A stretch of DNA of 64,000 nucleotides, from positions 61,907,379-61,971,378 of the forward strand of contig CM054182.1 of assembly GCA_028829895.1 (NCBI GenBank), given 5' to 3'. Of the stretch, positions 58,617 through 64,000 are shown one piece after another (the stretch's first letter is position 1; each line of letters begins with the position of its first letter). The position numbers and the translations under genes are program-made. This DNA comes from Sinotaia quadrata. Taxonomy: Eukaryota; Mollusca; Gastropoda; Architaenioglossa; Viviparidae. A model generated the notes under the pieces. The model searched no databases, was not told the DNA's origin, and was given only the letters and a program-made list of their open reading frames with translations.

Positions 58617-58681
58617 ATGTGTATGTGTGTATGTGTATGTGTGTGTGTGTGTGTGTGTGTGTCTGTGTGTGCGCGCGTGTG
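58459..58681 (+). repeat. (GT)n with TTTGT/ATGT interruptions
   Basis: Over 220 bp of GT repeats broken by TT and AT steps. The open frames inside are artefacts of the repeat. Confidence 0.99.
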
Positions 58682-58814
58682 TTAAAAATATGCATGCATT
58701 TCCATTTTACAAATATGGGCATCTTTCTTTTCTTTTATAATATATTAGGAAAAAGGTATAATTATATCTTCTTAACACTTTCTCATCTCTTGACTAATGT
58801 AGACAGGCTTATAC

Positions 58815-59500
58815 TACTATACTTTACAGTCTGTATCCAGGTTTCTGAAACATTTACTGTAGTTGATAATCCGACTATAATGTCTGTCCTGCTTTATGAC
58901 AGTTACTGAAGTTGTTTGTCCGACTATACCTTACGGTCTGTATCCTGCGATATGACACACTACTGAAGTTGTTTATCTGACTACTTTATAGTTGATATCC
59001 TGCGTTCTGGCGCAGTGGTTGAAGTTGTTTATCCAAATATGCTTTACAGTCTGTATTTTGCGATCTGACACACTACTGAAGTTGTTTATCCAAATATATT
59101 TTACAATCTGTACCTTGCGATCTGACACACTACTGAAGTTGTTTATCCAAATATACTTTACAGTCTGTACCTTGCGATCTGACACACTACTGAAGTTGTT
59201 TATCCAAATATGCTTTACAATCTGTATTTTGCGATCTGACACACTACTGAAGTTGTTTATCCAAATATACTTTACAATCTGTATTTTGCGATCTGAAACA
59301 CTACTGAAGTTGTTTATCCAAATATACTTTACAAACTGTATTTTGCGATCTGACACGACACAGCACTGAAGTTGTTTAACTGACTACTTTATAGTTGATA
59401 TCCTGCGTCCTAGTGTTTGAAGTTGTTTATCCGACTCTGCTTTTACGGTCCGTATCCTGCGTTCTGATAGTTGCTGAAGTTTTGCAGTCAGTATCAATGC
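58815..59500 (+). repeat. 57-bp minisatellite, about 11 copies
   Basis: The core GAAGTTGTTTATCCAAATAT recurs exactly 57 bp apart in the centre (59021, 59078 and so on), with TTTGCGATCTGACACACTACT. Outer units on both sides, reading ATCCGACTAT or TGACTACTTTATAG, are diverged. 57 bp is 19 codons, so frames of about 125 codons stay open on both strands. Confidence 0.95.
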
Positions 59501-62500
59501 GTCCTGACGAGAGTTACTCAAGATGAGTTGCGGAGATAGGATAGGAAAGACGCGCGCACTGACGATGGCGAAATGCTCTTTTATGGTCTTTCATGTCGAC
59601 CAATCAATTATAAATGTTGAGATGTTTTTCATAAATATTTATTCGGAAAGTCGTTTGATTAGTAGGGTTTTGGGTTTGTTTTGTTTTGTTACTGCCAGTG
59701 TTTGGAACGTTTCCAAGTTCATGCTTTGCATCCGCTTGTCGATTAAAGAGAATTAAAATTGAAGTGAGATTTAAATGTTATCAGAGCTAAGCTAGTTTTG
59801 ATATTTAAGTTTTAACTTTTTTTTTAAAAACACGACAGCAGTCTTCATTTCCATCCTTATTACGGAAACTTAAAAAGCAAAATTAGCATTACAGGAAAAA
59901 ATGTTAGGCAAATATGTTCTTTTGAATAAGTGAGAAATGTGAGTACGTCAGAGGAGAGACAAGCGTTACCACGCTGTGATAGAGTGCACCGCACAAGAGC
60001 AGGCAACTCTAGTCAAACAGGAAATGGGTGGAATGACGACGATTTACTGTTCGTGTTAACGGGATGCCTGTGAAACTATACAGTTAAATTGAAAACAGTA
60101 AGAAGAAAATAGAACGCTTCCACTTCCAGCTAGTGTTGAAATAAGGGAAAGAAGAAAAAAACTAACTCACGGGATAGAAAAGAAAACTTAAACGAAGAAC
60201 CAAAGGCATAACGGCAGTCTTCTGGATCAATGAAACCGGCGCTGCACTGAAAACATACTCCATCTTTGATTTAGAACTCCCTATCAACTACACGGCTAAC
60301 AGAACAAGCAACCAGTTAACGAGGTGACAAGGGAGACCAATCTTTGTGTATGAATGAAGAAAATTTTTAATTAAATATTTGTATATATTTGAATCGAAGT
60401 AATAAATATTGATCTCAGTGAGAATAACGATAGTTAACTAACATTATTAAATTATGTTTGCGTTTAGCGATTTTTAAGTTTACGATATTTTTCACTCTTA
60501 GGCTGGTGGGGAATTTTTTTCATAATGACAGTGTTCAAGTTTAATTTTGTTATTATTTGTAATCCGTTGCGGTGAAAATTAAACCCTTTACATATCAGTC
60601 CTAGGTACGGATCAAAGTCGAATGATTCACATTTTTAAAAAGTAGTTTGCAAAGTTAAACTGCCGTTCGTACAGAAGAAAACAGTAGGGAGTGGGTGAGA
60701 TAGATGGTAGGGAGGGAGTGAGATAGATGCGTGAGCAAGGGTAGAGGATAGGAAGAAGATAGAGAGGAATACGATTGGTGAAAGAGAGAGTGGGTAGGAG
60801 GAGGTAAAGAGAAATTATAAGAAGATGGAGGAAGAGATTGATTGGATAGGAGAGGGAAGAGGAACAAGAAAAGGGCTGGGAAGAGAAAGAAATTCCCTAT
60901 TGGAAGACTTGTGAAAAATCTGACACTGAAAGCCTGCACTGTCAGCCAGGATTGAAAGTTCAGATCTCTTTCACAATTGTAGGCATCCTTTTTGCTTTTT
61001 TTTTTTGCAGTGTCTGTAATTTACATTTAATGGGCAACTTGCTTATTACAACACGAAGAATACCTTCTCAAAAATAAAATAAAATAGTTGGGACGAGAAG
61101 TTTTTCTGAAGAGCAGAGTGGGGAGGGGAAAAAAAATGTATGTTGCAGCGGAATTGTCACGTGTTAGAGACATTTTTAGAGCATTTTCATGTTATTGATT
61201 ACTGGTGCGCCTTCGCTGTCTCACTTTCGGCCGTATGATATGACGCAATTTTCGCAATTGACCACGCTCGGGAAGAGACTTCATTGTACGCTATACCCCC
61301 CCCTCCCCCCCACACACACACCACCACCACCACCACCAAAGGGAGCCTCTTTAAGGTTTCTACGTTAAATGTAGTTCCCATAACTGTGCTTAGTTTTTGT
61401 GCGCCTAAATACGATGTTCACAGAAGGAAATATATATATATTTTTATTTTTGAACTTAACTTTGTGAGTGTTTTCTAATTATAGGAAGACGCACTCTGAA
61501 CACGCTTCTTGGTCAGAAATACATGAAAAAGATTCTTCTCTTTTCTTTCTTCAGAATGTCAAAAAAATTACTGTTCCATTTGTTGATTCCAATGTCACGT
61601 GACAAGGAAAGCATTCATCTTCGTAACTTTAATAGTGTTTAATTTAACGCTCGCTTTTCTTCATCGTTTCAGTAGCAAGCGGCGTTGGAAACTGAACTTG
61701 GGTGCTATTATTTCCGCTTTCCCTCTAACACCGCAAAATGTACCAGAACGGGAAGACAATTCAAAAGCGAATTAAGGGAAACTACTCTTGCGGTACAGCT
61801 CTGAATGGGTATCCGCAAAGTTCACGAAGGAAAAAAAAGCAAGAAATGAAAATCAATGGTCACCGATGTGTTTACTGTCTGGGCAACATGGGCGATTTTC
61901 CAGAATACCCCTTCACCTTTATACATCACCCCCCACCCCCATTCCTTCTTTAAAAAAGAAGAAAAGATCGCCTTCACTTTCTTAGTATCCGTCTCTGATT
62001 TAATAGCGACACAGTTTGAATTCTCTCCCTTTGGATGAAAGTCTGCACCGGGGCAAGTACGATCACATTTGGAGGATGAAACGAGATGTGTTGTAACATT
62101 AGAATCTTCGTTCACCAGAAAGGAAATGTCTTTCTGCTATTGATTGCAGACTCTCGCTCTTCAGGCCAGGGCAGCCGGGTTTGGGCCAAATCCCCCCCCC
62201 CCCCCACTCCCCGTTTGTAATTTTTGTGATTCACTTCTTCATTTTACGTACCGCTTTGTTAAGATGGATTGCTGGAAGATTTAAATTTTTGTTTTCCAGG
62301 AGGGACAATGGAGCACGGAATAACTTTAAATTCAACGCAAATCGATGTAAAGAAATATCCATACAGAGTTGATGTTATTCTCTAGTCCAGAAGGGAGAAG
62401 AAAGTAAAGGAGAAAACAAACGAATTAACAGTAATCACACATTAATATGAGGTGTAACTTAGAATATTGCTTCTGTAAAGTGATTGTGTGTATGTATGTG

Positions 62501-64000
62501 TGGTGGGGAGGGGTGAAGGACGACATCTTGTCTTCTTACCCTGAAAGCACACGTACTCATCAAACTCAGAGGAAAATAAAGTTTATGTGACAAGCGAAGG
62601 GTTGGGGGGGGGGGAATGAAAAGAGTTGCTGTAACTTTTTGTCTTACCAAGTAATGTGATTTCTACTTAAAGGAAAACGACACTAGCACCTCGCCTAAGG
62701 CCATCTTCTTTTTCTTTTTTTCTTTTTTATTTCCTGTCATTTCGGGGAGATTTTTGTTTTCTCTCCGTCGTAAAAATTTAATACTTACGGGAAATGAAGT
62801 TAGCGTTTGGTTTTATACAATCATCACTTCTTAAAATGAGGTTTGATATACAGTATTTTCTATTTCCCCTTCTCTGTCTTTCATATTGTGTTTTCTTAGC
62901 TCTTCAGAATAATTGCTCAGAGCAGGCCAAAAAGAACAGACAAAACAAACAAGCAGTAATAATTTTACTTGGCGAACAAAAGAAGTATTTTCTTTAATGA
63001 GCAAATCAGTTTAGCTCACCTCAGTATTATTCAGCGCATCAGTTAGTTTTTAGGAGGAGGGGGGAATTAAGAATTGTACATGTAGCTATGAAGTTATCCC
63101 CCCCACACCAACGACTTTTTTCCTCAGAGATAAACCTACCCCCACTGACGATGGTGGTGGTAGGTACCACGATGGACTGCGTTGGCTTTCTTCCTCTCCA
63201 GAGCTTGTGTGGTGTCTTAGGCCGTTCTAGGCCGTTCTAGGCCGTTCTAGGCCCTGAATAGTTGTTGAGGGACTTAGTTCTCGTCACTCTTTATTCTGGG
63301 GTCCTTAACACCATGTGGTTGAAACCAGTATCGGCCCCTCCGCCTCTAAATGGGAGAAAAATCAGACTCCGTTTACGTAGTGTAACTAATTCCTCTTCAT
63401 GGCACTGGAATTAAGATTTCAATTTCTAAAGAAAGGTTTTGGATTTTTAACACTCACCTACACATCATACGTACACCTGCGAACACTTATTGCTAGGAAA
63501 ATAGATTTAAAAAGAATGGTGCACATTACTATAAGTAGCAAGTTAATATTTTGTTTTTCGTAAAATACTAATATTCTGTGTTGCTTTATGTATATATTCA
63601 AACTATGTGGACAAACATAAAAGACCTTTGCATTTTCTAAGAAAGTATACTCAAGCAGATGTCTATAAATATTTTTGTAAAGTGTGACATTTGCATATTG
63701 ACTGACCACCATACAAAATTCGACTACACGAATATATATTTTAGAGCCATTCTCAGCATCTTCCATTTGTATTCATTTTCTCAAAAATTCCTGTGCAGTT
63801 CATTTAACAAGCTACCGATTTGCAAGCTACCAAGATCTCCTTTTCTCTAGTTCGCGTAGCATACGTCTTTGCCCACAAGCTACATATATTCTTGCCTGAC
63901 TCCAAGCAGACGACACCGCTTTTGAGTCAATTATAACTTTAGAAAGCAGAAGAGTTGTGCTTATCTCCCTGCCTCTGTTTCTGTGATACATTTCAACCAC
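59501..64000. other. no gene seen (4.5 kb)
   Basis: AT-rich DNA with a purine-rich GGAGAGAAGA tract (about 60680-60900), C or G runs near 61297-61312, 62191-62204 and 62603-62613, and a CCA tract near 61318-61337. Short frames (61738-61953, 61822-62115, 62794-62997, 63458-63766) show no similarity I recognise. One short repeat is listed separately. Confidence 0.4.
63218..63253 (+). repeat. 10-bp tandem repeat (GCCGTTCTAG), 3.5 copies
   Basis: GCCGTTCTAG starts at 63221, 63231 and 63241 with partial units at both ends. Confidence 0.97.

Noticed and set aside
58418..58909. Cys/Val-rich 163-codon frame
   Set aside because: Translation of a GT microsatellite.

Overview
The window looks like intergenic or intronic DNA from an animal genome, most likely a mollusc. 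The grounds are the AT-rich background, very dense microsatellites and minisatellites, dispersed LTR-type repeats and a metazoan-type Ty3/gypsy retroelement. The species assignment is inference. I found no host protein-coding gene I would defend. A few short coding-like patches are listed at low confidence, the best being a possible terminal exon at 37135-37198.

The main feature is a structurally complete LTR retrotransposon at 39192-47858 (8667 bp). It has two 1738-bp LTRs that read as identical except for two bases. It also has TGTCACA/TGTGACA termini, a primer binding site, a polypurine tract and one uninterrupted 1536-codon gag-pol frame. Domains run coiled coil, capsid, CCHC knuckle, protease, integrase, reverse transcriptase, RNase H. 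Integrase lies before RT, which is the Ty1/copia order, yet the RT, RNase H and integrase (H2C2, DD35E, GPY) are Ty3/gypsy in type. This is the arrangement of the Gmr1-like clade, and the capsid C-terminal part resembles the SCAN domain, which is thought to derive from that clade. The copy looks young, but the first catalytic Asp of RT is replaced by Tyr, so it is probably unable to move on its own. It also has no target-site duplication.

A second family, called R1 here, is present as at least seven copies or fragments on both strands (about 6390-7499, 9853-11333, 15875-17210, 24681-24816, 32933-33560 and a composite at 49521-52231). It has TG...CA ends, a conserved AATAAA and, in one copy, 5-bp flanking duplications. 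It has no coding capacity and is best explained as solo LTRs or LTR fragments of an element whose internal part is absent here.

The rest is dominated by tandem arrays: about 25 minisatellites with units from 10 to 94 bp, plus long TG/CA, TATC, GA and ATC microsatellites. Several unrelated arrays have units near 55-63 bp, three of them 57 bp. Many units are multiples of three, so open frames run through them on both strands, and those frames should not be read as genes. Layout: 1-9 kb arrays and one R1 copy; 9.8-17.2 kb two R1 copies and three arrays; 17-39 kb mostly featureless DNA with scattered arrays; 39-48 kb the retrotransposon; 49-52 kb the composite R1 locus; 53-64 kb arrays and plain AT-rich sequence.
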